Made by a program: the position numbers and the translations under genes. The notes under the pieces are model-generated. The model saw only the letters and a program-made list of their open reading frames with translations, did not search any database and was not told where the DNA came from. Below are positions 1 to 8,185 of a stretch of 64,000 nucleotides of DNA, piece after piece. Position 1 is the stretch's first letter. Each line of letters begins with the position of its first letter. Origin of the DNA: Halohasta litorea (GTDB lineage Archaea > Halobacteriota > Halobacteria > Halobacteriales > Haloferacaceae); the NCBI RefSeq assembly GCF_024494645.1, contig NZ_JANHDJ010000001.1:124001-188000 (forward strand), read 5' to 3'.

Positions 1-2430
1 GAGTTCGACGAACTCAAAGCCGAATTAAGCGAGGAGAAAGTGCGGCTCGAATCGCTCAAAGCCGACGCCAACGAGGCCCAGCGTGAGAAAGATCGTCTGC
101 TGGACGACGCCCGGCGGCGGTCGAACGAGGTCACCGAAGCACAGGAGGACCTCGAAGCCGCCCGTGAGGACCTCCCCGACCTGAAGGCTGATCTCTCGGA
201 GCTCCACAGCGAGTTGGACAAGGCCGAAAAGAACAGGGACAAAATCGAGTCGACCATCGAGACGCTCCACGAGGAGCGCAGCGAGCTGAAGGACGAACTC
301 GACGAGATCGACGACGACCTCCGGGAGAAACAGTCCGAATACGCCGAACTCGAAGCCCGTGCCTCCGATTCGGGCGACACCTCGTGGCCACGCGCCGTGA
401 CGACGATCCTCAACGCGAATATGGCGGGGGTCCACGGCGCGGTCGGCGATCTCGGCAGCGTCGACTCCGAGTACGCGACCGCCTGTGAGACCGCCGCCGG
501 GGGGCGGCTCGCCAACGTCGTGGTCGACGACGACGGGGTGGGGTCGGACTGCATCGACTACCTCAAATCCAGGAACGCTGGCCGAGCGACGTTCCTCCCG
601 ATCTCGAAGATGGACAACCGCAGCCTGCCGCGGCTGCCGAACGATCCAGGAGTCGTCGATTTCGCCCGCAACCTCGTCGACTACGATGCCAAATTCGAGT
701 CGATCTTTTCCTACGTCCTTGGTTCGACGCTCGTCGTCGAGGATATGCAGACCGCCCGGCAGTTCATGGGCGACTACCGGATGGTCACCCTCGACGGCGA
801 CCTCGTCGAGCGGTCGGGGGCGATGACCGGCGGCTCCGGCGGCGGCTCGCGGTACTCGTTTTCCCACTCCGGCGGCGGCAAACTCGAACGGATCGCCACG
901 GAGATCGCCCAACTGGAGGACAAACGGCGCAGCCTCGATTCCGAAATCAGAGAGTTAGAGAGCGACATCGACGACGCTCGGGACCGGAAATCCGATGCGA
1001 CCGAAACGGTGCGCTCGATCGAGACCGATATCGAACGCACGCGCGAAGAGATCGACGACACCGAAAGCGAGATCGAGCAGCTCGAAGAGCGACTGGAAGA
1101 AATCGAGGCCGAACGCGAAGAAGTCACTGAGGAGATGGAAGCGGTCGACGACCGGATCGAGGAACTCGAGGCCGACCGCGAGGCCGTCGAGGAGACGATC
1201 GCCGACCTCGAAGCGGAACTCGCCGATTCCAAAATCCCCGAACTCACCGCCGAGGCCGACGAGATCAAAGCCGAGATCGACGATCACAACGAGCGGATGG
1301 AGGAAGTCGACGGCCGAATCAACGAAAAACAGCTGGAACTCCAGTACGCCGAGGAGGCCATCGAAGAGCTTCACGAGACCGTCGAAACGGCCCAAAACCG
1401 GAAGGCCGAGGCCAAAGACCAGATTTCGGAACTGGAAGACCGGATAGAGGCCAAGGAAGAAACCCTCGACGAGAAGCGGGCGGCCGTCGAGGAACTCGAA
1501 AGCGAACTAGAGGAGCTCAAAGCCGACCGTGAGGACCTCAAGGCGACGGTCAAGGCGGCCACAGCCGAGCGCGACGAGGCCAAGGAGGCGGTCGCCGAGA
1601 TCCAATCGACCCTCGAGAGCCACCGCGAGGAGATCGACCGTCTCCAGTGGGAGATCGACGAACTCCAGTCGGCGGTCGGCGACTACGACCCCGAGGCGAT
1701 CCCCGATCACGACGAGGTCGAATCCAAGATCGAGCAGCTGACGGCGAAGATGGAAGCCCTCGAACCCGTCAACATGCTGGCGATCGAGGAGTACGACGAG
1801 GTCCAGGCGGAACTCGAGACGCTCACCGAGGGCCGTGACACGCTCGTCGAGGAGCGGGACGGTATCCGCGACCGGATCGACCAGTACGAATCCCAGAAGA
1901 AGGCCACCTTCATGGACGCCTTCGAGTCGATCAACGACCATTTCAAAAACATCTTCTCGCGGCTCTCGGCGGGGAGCGGCGAACTCGTCCTCGAAGACGA
2001 AGACGATCCCTTCGAGGGCGGTCTCACGATGAAGGCCCAGCCCGCCGACAAGCCGATTCAGCGGCTGGCGGCGATGTCCGGCGGCGAGAAGTCGCTGACC
2101 GCCCTCGCCTTTATATTCGCCATCCAGCGCCACAACCCCGCGCCGTTCTATGCGCTCGACGAGATCGATGCCTTCCTCGACGCCGTCAACGCTGAGCGCG
2201 TCGGCGAGATGGTCGACGATCTGGCGGGCGACGCCCAGTTCGTCGTCGTCTCCCACCGCTCAGCGCTCCTAGAACGCTCCGAACGCGCCATCGGCGTCAC
2301 GATGCAAGACGACAACTACAGCGCCGTCACCGGGATTCAGTTCGGCGAGGATGACAGCGGCGGGGACGATGGCAGCGAGGGCGATGGCGACGACCCCGAC
2401 GCGATTGAGGAGGCGACGGCCGATGACTGA
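1..2430 (+). CDS. smc: Chromosome segregation ATPase SMC (5' truncated by window edge)
   Basis: The frame is open from base 1 to the TGA at 2428-2430, so the N-terminal Walker A head lies upstream of the window. In order one sees long acidic heptad coiled coil (to about nt 370), a globular hinge (about nt 375-860) ending in Gly/Ser-rich sequence, return coiled coil (about 870-1900), and the C-terminal head. The head has the ABC signature MSGGEK at nt 2074-2091 and Walker B FYALDEI at nt 2146-2166, followed by the D-loop and an acidic tail. SMC dimers organise and segregate chromosomes, using ATP with a kleisin partner. The kleisin gene scpA overlaps the last 8 nt, so the two are surely one operon. 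Confidence 0.97.
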   Translation, partial: EFDELKAELSEEKVRLESLKADANEAQREKDRLLDDARRRSNEVTEAQEDLEAAREDLPDLKADLSELHSELDKAEKNRDKIESTIETLHEERSELKDELDEIDDDLREKQSEYAELEARASDSGDTSWPRAVTTILNANMAGVHGAVGDLGSVDSEYATACETAAGGRLANVVVDDDGVGSDCIDYLKSRNAGRATFLPISKMDNRSLPRLPNDPGVVDFARNLVDYDAKFESIFSYVLGSTLVVEDMQTARQFMGDYRMVTLDGDLVERSGAMTGGSGGGSRYSFSHSGGGKLERIATEIAQLEDKRRSLDSEIRELESDIDDARDRKSDATETVRSIETDIERTREEIDDTESEIEQLEERLEEIEAEREEVTEEMEAVDDRIEELEADREAVEETIADLEAELADSKIPELTAEADEIKAEIDDHNERMEEVDGRINEKQLELQYAEEAIEELHETVETAQNRKAEAKDQISELEDRIEAKEETLDEKRAAVEELESELEELKADREDLKATVKAATAERDEAKEAVAEIQSTLESHREEIDRLQWEIDELQSAVGDYDPEAIPDHDEVESKIEQLTAKMEALEPVNMLAIEEYDEVQAELETLTEGRDTLVEERDGIRDRIDQYESQKKATFMDAFESINDHFKNIFSRLSAGSGELVLEDEDDPFEGGLTMKAQPADKPIQRLAAMSGGEKSLTALAFIFAIQRHNPAPFYALDEIDAFLDAVNAERVGEMVDDLAGDAQFVVVSHRSALLERSERAIGVTMQDDNYSAVTGIQFGEDDSGGDDGSEGDGDDPDAIEEATADD

Positions 2431-3319
2431 CGCCCCGGAGATTGCTGGCGTCGGTGGGGCGAGTGCGGACCCCTCGCCGCCCGATGAGGTCGATGACGAC
2501 GAGGTCGAGCCGGTCGAACTCCTCGTCCAGTTGGCCGAGGACGGCGAGATCGACCCCTGGGATATCGACATCGTCGAGGTGACAGACGCCTTCCTCTCGA
2601 AGCTCCAGGAGACCGACCTCCGGACGACCGCCCGCGCGCTGTTCTACGCGAGCGTCCTGTTGCGGATGAAGGGCGACCAGTTGCTTGCCGATCCGGAGCC
2701 CGAGGAGCCCGAACCCGAGCCGTGGGAGCAGGCGATGACCGAAGCCGCCGACGCCGAGCCCGACTTCGACCCGGTCGACGCTCTCGAAGACGAGATGGAC
2801 CGTCGGCTGGAGCGCAAAACCACCCGTGGCTCCCCCGAGACGTTGGATGAACTCGTCCGGGAGCTCCGGGAGGCCGAACGCGACAACTGGTGGAAGCGCC
2901 GCCGGGAGTACGATACCTCCGAGTCGCCACAGGGGTTCAGCCGTGGCACCCAGACCGTCGACTACCGATCGGCCGACGAGCTTCGGGAGGACAACGAGCC
3001 GACCGAAAACGACGTGACGGGAACGACCCACGCCGAGGATATCGACCGCGTGATCGAGGACGTGATCGGCGTGCTGCAGCCGCAGTTCGACAAGGGACGC
3101 GCGGAGCTCCTGTATACAGAGATCGAAACGGCGGGCGGTCGACCGTTTATGACCTACTTGGCACTTCTCTTCCTCTCGAATCGTGGCCGCATCCGGCTCC
3201 AGCAGGACGACCTGTTCGGCGACCTCTGGGTCCAGGACCCCGAAGCCGTCGAGGAGGGCGACGACGCCGAGGACACCGATACCGACCCCGAATCCGAGGT
3301 CGAACCGATCGCCGACTGA
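2423..3319 (+). CDS. scpA: Segregation and condensation protein A (kleisin)
   Basis: A 298-residue acidic protein with the ScpA N-terminal block: a region beginning VELLVQLAEDGEIDPWDIDI, then a helical segment carrying LLRMKGDQLL. A charged linker and a C-terminal winged-helix-like region (LYTEIETAGGRPFMTYLALLFL) follow. I chose ATG 2423 because it sits inside the smc stop (8-nt overlap); the longer frame upstream encodes low-complexity shadow of smc. Kleisins bridge the SMC heads. No scpB-like gene is visible downstream in the window. The C-terminus is very acidic and fits a haloarchaeal protein. Confidence 0.93.
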   Translation: MTDAPEIAGVGGASADPSPPDEVDDDEVEPVELLVQLAEDGEIDPWDIDIVEVTDAFLSKLQETDLRTTARALFYASVLLRMKGDQLLADPEPEEPEPEPWEQAMTEAADAEPDFDPVDALEDEMDRRLERKTTRGSPETLDELVRELREAERDNWWKRRREYDTSESPQGFSRGTQTVDYRSADELREDNEPTENDVTGTTHAEDIDRVIEDVIGVLQPQFDKGRAELLYTEIETAGGRPFMTYLALLFLSNRGRIRLQQDDLFGDLWVQDPEAVEEGDDAEDTDTDPESEVEPIAD

Positions 3320-3385
3320 CTTGCCGAACGGTGAGTCGTTTTTGTGGCCAGTCGACTTTTTATCGCGCCGCCGCTCTAGTCTGCG

Positions 3386-3775
3386 GTGACGGCTACTGTT
3401 CCAGAAACTGTCGAAACCCTCCTCACTTCGGAACCGTTGATTGCCCATCTGGCGACCAGTCTCAACGACCGCCCCCACGTGGTACCCGTGTGGTATCGCT
3501 ACGCGGACGAAACAGTCGAGATCGTCACCGGCGGCAAAAAGCTCGACAACATCCGTATGAACCCGCGGGTCGCTCTCTCGGTTCAAAAAGACCACGCGGG
3601 CCACACCGAGTGGATGGTCTCGTTGCTCGGGACCGCAAGGATAGTCGACGACGAGGAGGCCTTTACAAATGCAAACCGCCGAATCAACGCGAAGTACGGT
3701 GCCGACGAGGACGCCTACGAGGGAAACACGCTGGTTCGGATTTCGGTCGGCTCCGCGAACTATCGGACGTATTAG
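3386..3775 (+). CDS. Pyridoxamine 5'-phosphate oxidase-fold flavin/F420-binding protein
   Basis: 129 residues with a GTG start at 3386; no better in-frame ATG lies near. The sequence LLTSEPLIAHLATSLNDRPHVVPVWYRY followed by VEIVTGGKKLDNIRMNPRVALSVQ is the typical split-barrel signature of the PPOX-like superfamily, which binds FMN or F420 and often reduces small substrates. The exact substrate cannot be read from sequence. The gene is convergent with the phosphoribosyltransferase that follows, and the two stop codons overlap by 4 nt. Confidence 0.8.
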   Translation: MTATVPETVETLLTSEPLIAHLATSLNDRPHVVPVWYRYADETVEIVTGGKKLDNIRMNPRVALSVQKDHAGHTEWMVSLLGTARIVDDEEAFTNANRRINAKYGADEDAYEGNTLVRISVGSANYRTY

Positions 3776-4467
3776 CTACGGGGGAGCCGCCACTCGTCGT
3801 CGCCCGTCTGCTCGATGACGCCGCGGCGGACCATCTCGTCGAGGACCTCCTCAAGGCGGTCGGGCTGGGCGGTTTCCATCTCGATGCGGCCGATATCGTA
3901 CCATTCGGCGAGCTTCCCCCTGATGGTCTCGCGGTCGACTGCCTCGGCGTCGACGGCCGACAGCACACGTTCGATGAGCTCCGAGAGGTCCTCGATGAAG
4001 TTCCACGGGTAGACAACCCACGTCCACGTGTCGAGCTCCTCGCCGACGAAATCCGGTTCGAACCGGCTCGTCCCCAGCAGCTGGAGCGTGGCTGTCCGGA
4101 CGGTCCCCTCGGTGCGGTCGGTGACGTACTCGTAGGCGTACTCGATCGAGCCGCCGGTGTCGGCGATGTCGTCGACGATGAGCACGTCCTTGCCGTCGAG
4201 CGTGCCTTCAGGCATCGGATACCGGACCTGCGGCTCGTCGGCGGTCTCGCCGGTGCCGACGTAGTGTTCCATCTTGAGGCTCGTGAGGTCGTCGAGCCCG
4301 AGGAAGTCACAGAGACAGCGCCCGGCGAACCAGCCGCCGCGGGCCAAGGCGACGATGACGTCGGGCTCGAAATCGGCGGCCCGGACCTCGTCGCTGACAT
4401 CTCGACAGCGGGCATACAGGTAGTCCCAGTCCGTGATGGTGCAGTTGAACGTCTCGGCGTCGTCCAT
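3772..4467 (-). CDS. Purine-type phosphoribosyltransferase family protein
   Basis: 231 residues. Residues about 37-50 (DVIVALARGGWFAG) and the PRPP-binding loop DVLIVDDIADTGGS (about 93-106) define a type I phosphoribosyltransferase. A C-terminal extension of about 80 residues with winged-helix character (ETIRGKLAEWYDIGRIEME and following) is found in the archaeal hypoxanthine/xanthine/guanine-type group. The enzyme would transfer ribose 5-phosphate from PRPP to a purine base; base specificity is not decidable here. The gene stands alone on the minus strand between a convergent PPOX gene and the deacetylase gene. Confidence 0.85.
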   Translation of the reverse strand: MDDAETFNCTITDWDYLYARCRDVSDEVRAADFEPDVIVALARGGWFAGRCLCDFLGLDDLTSLKMEHYVGTGETADEPQVRYPMPEGTLDGKDVLIVDDIADTGGSIEYAYEYVTDRTEGTVRTATLQLLGTSRFEPDFVGEELDTWTWVVYPWNFIEDLSELIERVLSAVDAEAVDRETIRGKLAEWYDIGRIEMETAQPDRLEEVLDEMVRRGVIEQTGDDEWRLPRS

Positions 4468-4520
4468 ACGGGCCGTAGTAAGCAGGCCCTGTTAAATCGG
4501 CTGGAACTCCACAGGAGGTG

Positions 4521-5528
4521 TCAGTCGAGAGCCAACTGCGTCCGGAGCTCCTCGGCGATTTCGACGGCGGGCTCGTCGGGCTCCTCCTCGCAGGCAATCG
4601 GCTCGCGGCCGTCGAACGTCTCGTGGACGATCTTGACGCCATCCGAAAGGGTATCGAGTCCGTAACCGCCCTCCAGGACGAACGCCAAGGCGGCGTCGTT
4701 GCGGTCGGCGATCGTTCGCATCCGGTCGGTCATCAGCGCATACCCCTCTGTGGAGACCCGGTGTCGGGAGATCGGGTCGTGTTGGTGGGCGTCGAACCCC
4801 GCGCTGACGATCAGCAGATCGGTGTCGAACTCCGCGAGGGCGGGGTCGAGGACTTCGTCGATGATATGGAGATAGTCGGGATCGCCGACACCGGCCGGAA
4901 GCGGCGCGTTGAGCGTCGTCCCTTCGCCGTCGCCCTCGCCGATCTCGTCGACATCGCCCGATCCGGGGTAAATCCCTTCTTCGTGAATCGAGGCATAGAA
5001 GACGTCGTCGCTGTCGTAGAAGATGTCCTGGGTACCGTTGCCGTGGTGGACGTCCCAGTCGAAGATCGCCGCGCGGTCGATCTCTCCGGCATCGATCAGG
5101 CCCTGGGCGGCGACTGCGACGTTGTTGAAAAAGCAAAAGCCCATCGCGTCGTCGCCGACGGCGTGGTGGCCCGGCGGTCGACCGACTGCAAAGGGCGTCT
5201 GTCGGCCATCGGCCCCTGTCAGGGCCTCCTCGGCGGCCCAGCGGGCGAGGCCCGCACTCTGGAGAGCCGCCTCCCAGGTCCCTTCCGAGGCGACCGTATC
5301 GCGGTCCCAGTCGCCGCCGCCATCCTCGCAGAACTCCTCGAATTCCTCGACGTAGTCGTCGGCATGAACCGAGGCGACGACCTCGCGGTCGGCGGGCGGG
5401 GCGTCATGATACTCGACGCCGTGTTGGTGCTGGAGGCCGCGTTTAATCGCCCGCAGGCGGTCGGGCGACTCGGGGTGTCGTTCGCCGGTATCGTGTTCCA
5501 GACAGGCCTCGCTGTATCCGAATCGCAT
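4521..5528 (-). CDS. hdaI: Histone deacetylase / acetylpolyamine amidohydrolase family protein
   Basis: 335 residues, full length for class I/II-type deacetylases. Catalytic elements are visible: tandem His in RPPGHHA, zinc ligands in FDWDVHHGNGTQ and in SAGFDAHQHDP, and the Tyr-loop region EGGYGLDTL near the C-terminus. The start ATG shares its first base with the histone stop codon, so translation of the two is probably coupled. The family removes acetyl groups from lysines or polyamines. The tight pairing with a histone gene suggests, but does not prove, that chromatin is the target. The symbol follows haloarchaeal usage. Confidence 0.92.
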   Translation of the reverse strand: MRFGYSEACLEHDTGERHPESPDRLRAIKRGLQHQHGVEYHDAPPADREVVASVHADDYVEEFEEFCEDGGGDWDRDTVASEGTWEAALQSAGLARWAAEEALTGADGRQTPFAVGRPPGHHAVGDDAMGFCFFNNVAVAAQGLIDAGEIDRAAIFDWDVHHGNGTQDIFYDSDDVFYASIHEEGIYPGSGDVDEIGEGDGEGTTLNAPLPAGVGDPDYLHIIDEVLDPALAEFDTDLLIVSAGFDAHQHDPISRHRVSTEGYALMTDRMRTIADRNDAALAFVLEGGYGLDTLSDGVKIVHETFDGREPIACEEEPDEPAVEIAEELRTQLALD

Positions 5529-5959
5529 TATTCAAACAGTGCAAAGTACGTCTCGATGTCGTTGGCCTGGACGGTGCGTCTGTCGGCGTGGCGGGCGAGT
5601 GTGACCGCCGCGGCGGCCACGTTGTCGGCGTAATCTTCGAGGATGTCCGCTAAGGCGATCCGGGCGTCCATCGATACCCGGTAGCTGTCGTCGATCTCTA
5701 GGCGGGCGATCCGGTCGATCGGGGCGACGGGGAGTTCGAGATCGTCGCGGTCGATGACCTGATGGACGCCGAAATCGCTCGCCATCAGGGTTTTCCGTCC
5801 GTCGGTGGTTGCCGTTGCTGCGGCCTCGACGGCGAGACTCGCCCCGTGGCGTTGAATACGCCGTGCCAACTCTTCGGCGGCATCGGCACTCACCCGGAGA
5901 GACCCCGCGTTGCGCCGGATAATAGCATCTACCGGGGCGAACGGCAACTCGACACTCAT
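5528..5959 (-). CDS. hstA: Archaeal histone, two fused histone folds
   Basis: 143 residues made of two histone folds: fold 1 from ELPFAPVDAIIRRNAG through DGRKTLMASDF (about 4-65) and fold 2 from ELPVAPIDRIARLE through DRRTVQANDIETYF (about 72-140). Each keeps the hallmark helix-loop-helix spacing and the R-T pair before the last helix. Haloarchaeal histones are typically such end-to-end doublets that form an intramolecular dimer. I chose MSVELP (ATG ending at 5959) over a Met two codons upstream because it matches the family start and lies about 24 nt from a TATA-like box. The acidic surface is unusual for a DNA wrapper but normal in salt-in archaea. Confidence 0.95.
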   Translation of the reverse strand: MSVELPFAPVDAIIRRNAGSLRVSADAAEELARRIQRHGASLAVEAAATATTDGRKTLMASDFGVHQVIDRDDLELPVAPIDRIARLEIDDSYRVSMDARIALADILEDYADNVAAAAVTLARHADRRTVQANDIETYFALFE

Positions 5960-5992
5960 ACCCAAATACGTGGGTGTGTGTCGTATAATGCT
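5960..5992 (-). promoter_or_regulatory. Histone promoter with inverted repeat at the start site
   Basis: On the minus strand a TATA-like CATTATAC (5983-5990) lies 24-31 nt upstream of the histone ATG, which implies a leaderless transcript. Between box and start is the inverted repeat ACCCA-N6-TGGGT (5960-5964 and 5971-5975). Its position over the transcription start would suit a repressor operator. Confidence 0.6.
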
Positions 5993-6061
5993 TTCCGTTA
6001 CGGTCGCTCACTGGTCGTTTTCTTCGACGGTTCGACGCTCCGTGTTCGAAAAGAACAATTA

Positions 6062-7552
6062 TTAAAACAGCTCGTCGGCGTCGATCGTTCCGTCGGTTTC
6101 GCTGCCGCGAACGGTCACCTCTTCGCCGAGCCGCAGGGTATCGCCCGTCTCGACGCTCCGTGTTTCGCTGCCGTTGTCCAGGACGACCGGATTGCCGGTC
6201 TGGACGACCGTGCCGGTGAACTCGACGACCGCCCCGGACTCCGTCGACTCGCTGCCGTCAGCTGATCCATCGTCGTCGGTCGACTCACTGTCCCCCGCTG
6301 ACGCCGAGGCTCCCGCCGCCCCGCCGTCTTCGAACGCCGACAGCCCGCCCGCGGCCGCGGCGGCTTCGGCCTCGCGTTCGGTCGTTTGGGTCGGTGTCTT
6401 GGCCGCGCTCTCGCCGCCCGAACCGGATTCGAGGACGCTCACCGTCGACTGCCAGCCGCCGCTGGCTTCGAGGTCGTCCTGCCAGCCGTCCTGGATCTCG
6501 GCGTCGGTCACCAACACCTGATCGGCGAGTTCGATATCCTTGTCGGCTTTGTCGCCCCAGAGGGCGACCCGAATATCGCCGGACTCGTCTTTGAGGCGGA
6601 TGTTGCGGACCTGGCCCTGCGAGCCGTCGTCGCGGTCGAAGGTGCGTTTCTCGTCGGCCTCGATGACCGCGCCAGCGATGTCGACCGTCTGGCCGATCTC
6701 GACGCCGCCGATGTCGGTCGTCTCGGGGACGTATTCGATCTCTTCGTCGAGGGGTTCGACTGCGCCACGGGAGCCGACGTGGAGTTCGAGGCTCCCGTCG
6801 CGCTCTTTGACGTAGCCGTCGACGATCTCGACGGACTCGCCCGAACTGAGCTCCTCGACCCGGTCGGCCTTCTCGTCCCACATCGTGACTCGGATTCGGC
6901 CGGTCGGATCGCCGACCGCGATGTTCGAGACCCGACCCTCCGAGCCATCGTCGCGGTCGAAGGTGCGGACAGTCCCCACGTCGAGGATCTTGCCTTTGAG
7001 ATTCACATCCGAGAGGCCCAGCGTGAGGTCCTCGACGCGGTAGACATCCAGGACTTCGACGTCGACTTCGGCCTCGTCATCGGGTTCTGCCTTGTCGACG
7101 CTGACCTCGACGCCGTTGTAGCCGTCCTTGGGTCGACCGGCGATGCGGAGGACATCGCCCACGTCGAGCTGGCCGTACTGCTCGCCCTCGGGGTCGCCGA
7201 CCGCCGAAATCGCCTGTTGGTCCCACATCGAGATGCGGATGCGGCCCGTGCTGTCGGCGACCTCCATGTTGACGACGTAGCCGTCCTCTTGGTCCTCGCC
7301 GTCGCGTTCGAACTCCCTGAGCTCGCCGATCGAGACGATCTTGCCGAGGAACTTCACCTCGTCCATCCCCGGTTCGATGTCGGCGATCCCGTTTACCTCC
7401 TCGTCTTTCAGTTCGTGTGCGATGAGCATGGCCGCGGTTTCCTCGTCGGCTAGCCCGCCCATCTGTTCGACCTTGTCCTCGACGGCCGCCCGAAACTCTT
7501 CGAGGGGCACGTCGGTGTCGAGGTCGTCGTAGACGTCCGCTATGACACCCAT
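6062..7552 (-). CDS. rpa2: Replication protein A, single-stranded DNA-binding protein with multiple OB folds
   Basis: 496 residues. After an N-terminal helical region (MGVIADVYDDLDTDVPLEEF) come at least three OB-fold units, each with a repeated core of the kind V.LKGKI and G..G.V.NI.V.D.TG.IRV.MWD (about 70-170, 180-270, 285-380). Then comes a Gly/Ala/Ser-rich low-complexity linker and a short C-terminal beta-rich segment. No zinc finger is seen, which fits the haloarchaeal RPA2 type. It would protect and present ssDNA during replication and repair. The start is taken at MGVIADV rather than 11 codons upstream because that Met fits the family N-terminus and sits near a TATA-like box. Confidence 0.93.
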   Translation of the reverse strand: MGVIADVYDDLDTDVPLEEFRAAVEDKVEQMGGLADEETAAMLIAHELKDEEVNGIADIEPGMDEVKFLGKIVSIGELREFERDGEDQEDGYVVNMEVADSTGRIRISMWDQQAISAVGDPEGEQYGQLDVGDVLRIAGRPKDGYNGVEVSVDKAEPDDEAEVDVEVLDVYRVEDLTLGLSDVNLKGKILDVGTVRTFDRDDGSEGRVSNIAVGDPTGRIRVTMWDEKADRVEELSSGESVEIVDGYVKERDGSLELHVGSRGAVEPLDEEIEYVPETTDIGGVEIGQTVDIAGAVIEADEKRTFDRDDGSQGQVRNIRLKDESGDIRVALWGDKADKDIELADQVLVTDAEIQDGWQDDLEASGGWQSTVSVLESGSGGESAAKTPTQTTEREAEAAAAAGGLSAFEDGGAAGASASAGDSESTDDDGSADGSESTESGAVVEFTGTVVQTGNPVVLDNGSETRSVETGDTLRLGEEVTVRGSETDGTIDADELF

Positions 7553-7846
7553 AAGTATACGCTGAGACAGGGCCAGACCGCGCATAAGCGTTGTCCTTGC
7601 GACGGTTCAAGGGGGCTGTCGACCCGGGCCGGTCGCCCCCGTATTGTTCCATCACTCGGGGGGACGTTGGGTGTGAAATCCATCGTACGGCTCGCTGTGT
7701 CGGGATCGGATAAAAACCTCCGGAGCAGTCGGAGCGCTGGCTGTCCGATGTCGAGACTCGGTCGGTTTGAGCGTGCCGTGTCGACAGTCGCCACGGGGCT
7801 GCCGTACCGTAACCGTCTTAAGTAAACCACGGGTATCAAGGAATGA
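7553..7846. other. Divergent intergenic region rpa2 / tRNA-Arg
   Basis: This is the longest gene-free stretch (294 bp). It holds a candidate rpa2 promoter on the minus strand (TATA-like CTTATGCG at about 7583-7592) and the tRNA-Arg promoter at its right end. Frames here code for nothing recognisable. Confidence 0.6.
7817..7826 (+). promoter_or_regulatory. tRNA-Arg promoter (TATA-like box)
   Basis: CTTAAGTAAA lies 21-30 nt upstream of the first base of the tRNA, the position expected for an archaeal TATA box driving a transcript that starts at or just before the mature 5' end. Confidence 0.6.
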
Positions 7847-7919
7847 GTCCCGTTAGGGTAGTGGACTATCCTATTGGCTTGCGGAGCCAGTGACCGGAGT
7901 TCAAATCTCCGACGGGACG
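7847..7919 (+). tRNA. tRNA-Arg (anticodon GCG)
   Basis: 73 nt. Acceptor stem GTCCCGT pairs with ACGGGAC; the D arm has GGG...GTGG; anticodon stem TTGGC/GCCAG closes loop TTGCGGA, giving anticodon GCG, which reads CGC; the T arm is CGGAG-TTCAAAT-CTCCG; the discriminator is G. No intron is present and CCA is not encoded. Its last 13 nt are duplicated downstream (see repeat entry). Confidence 0.93.
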
Positions 7920-8014
7920 TTCGTTCTTTCGGACTGCTTCGCTTCGCTCAGTCTCTCACGTCCCGTCTTGCTCCACGCTCACGTTCGTTCGCGTGGAACT
8001 CCGACGGGACGTTC
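7907..8014 (+). repeat. tRNA-Arg tail: direct and inverted copies of the tRNA 3' end
   Basis: A 16-nt direct repeat (7907-7922 and 7999-8014) covers the last 13 nt of the tRNA plus 3 nt downstream. Between the copies lies an inverted 10-nt copy, ACGTCCCGTC (7958-7967), which can pair with 8003-8012 or with the tRNA's own 3' end at 7911-7920. Inside that stem is a second one, TCCACGC/GCGTGGA (7972-7978 and 7991-7997). Upstream is a small GACTG/CAGTC hairpin around TTCGCTTCGCT (7932-7953). Confidence 0.9.
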
Positions 8015-8143
8015 TTCCACGGCACAACACTCTGAGAGCCCTCTGTGGCCTTGGTCTCTATACCGTAGACGGATTTTCGAGGTATAGAAACCATTATACA
8101 ACCCTCTACATCCATTTGTATTATTATTCGAATCATTAATTCT

Positions 8144-8162
8144 CTAAATAAGTATACATTTA
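8144..8162 (+). promoter_or_regulatory. Promoter of FxLYD lipoprotein gene
   Basis: CTAAATAAGTATACATTTA gives overlapping TATA-like options 24-42 nt upstream of ATG 8186, in a very AT-rich leader. Confidence 0.5.
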
Positions 8163-8185
8163 GCGACAGGAAATGACAGAAAGAT

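Noticed and set aside
2890-4665. A 591-codon plus-strand frame across scpA, PPOX and phosphoribosyltransferase
   Set aside because: Arg/Gly-rich with no family pattern, overlapping three well-supported genes.
7540-7839. ORF upstream of rpa2 on the minus strand
   Set aside because: Low-complexity composition, runs through promoter sequence and into the rpa2 start; no protein-like pattern.
7907-8014. A complete integrated element at tRNA-Arg
   Set aside because: The direct repeats are only 92 nt apart and contain no gene; no integrase is seen, and the same layout at tRNA-Gly argues against a simple insertion.
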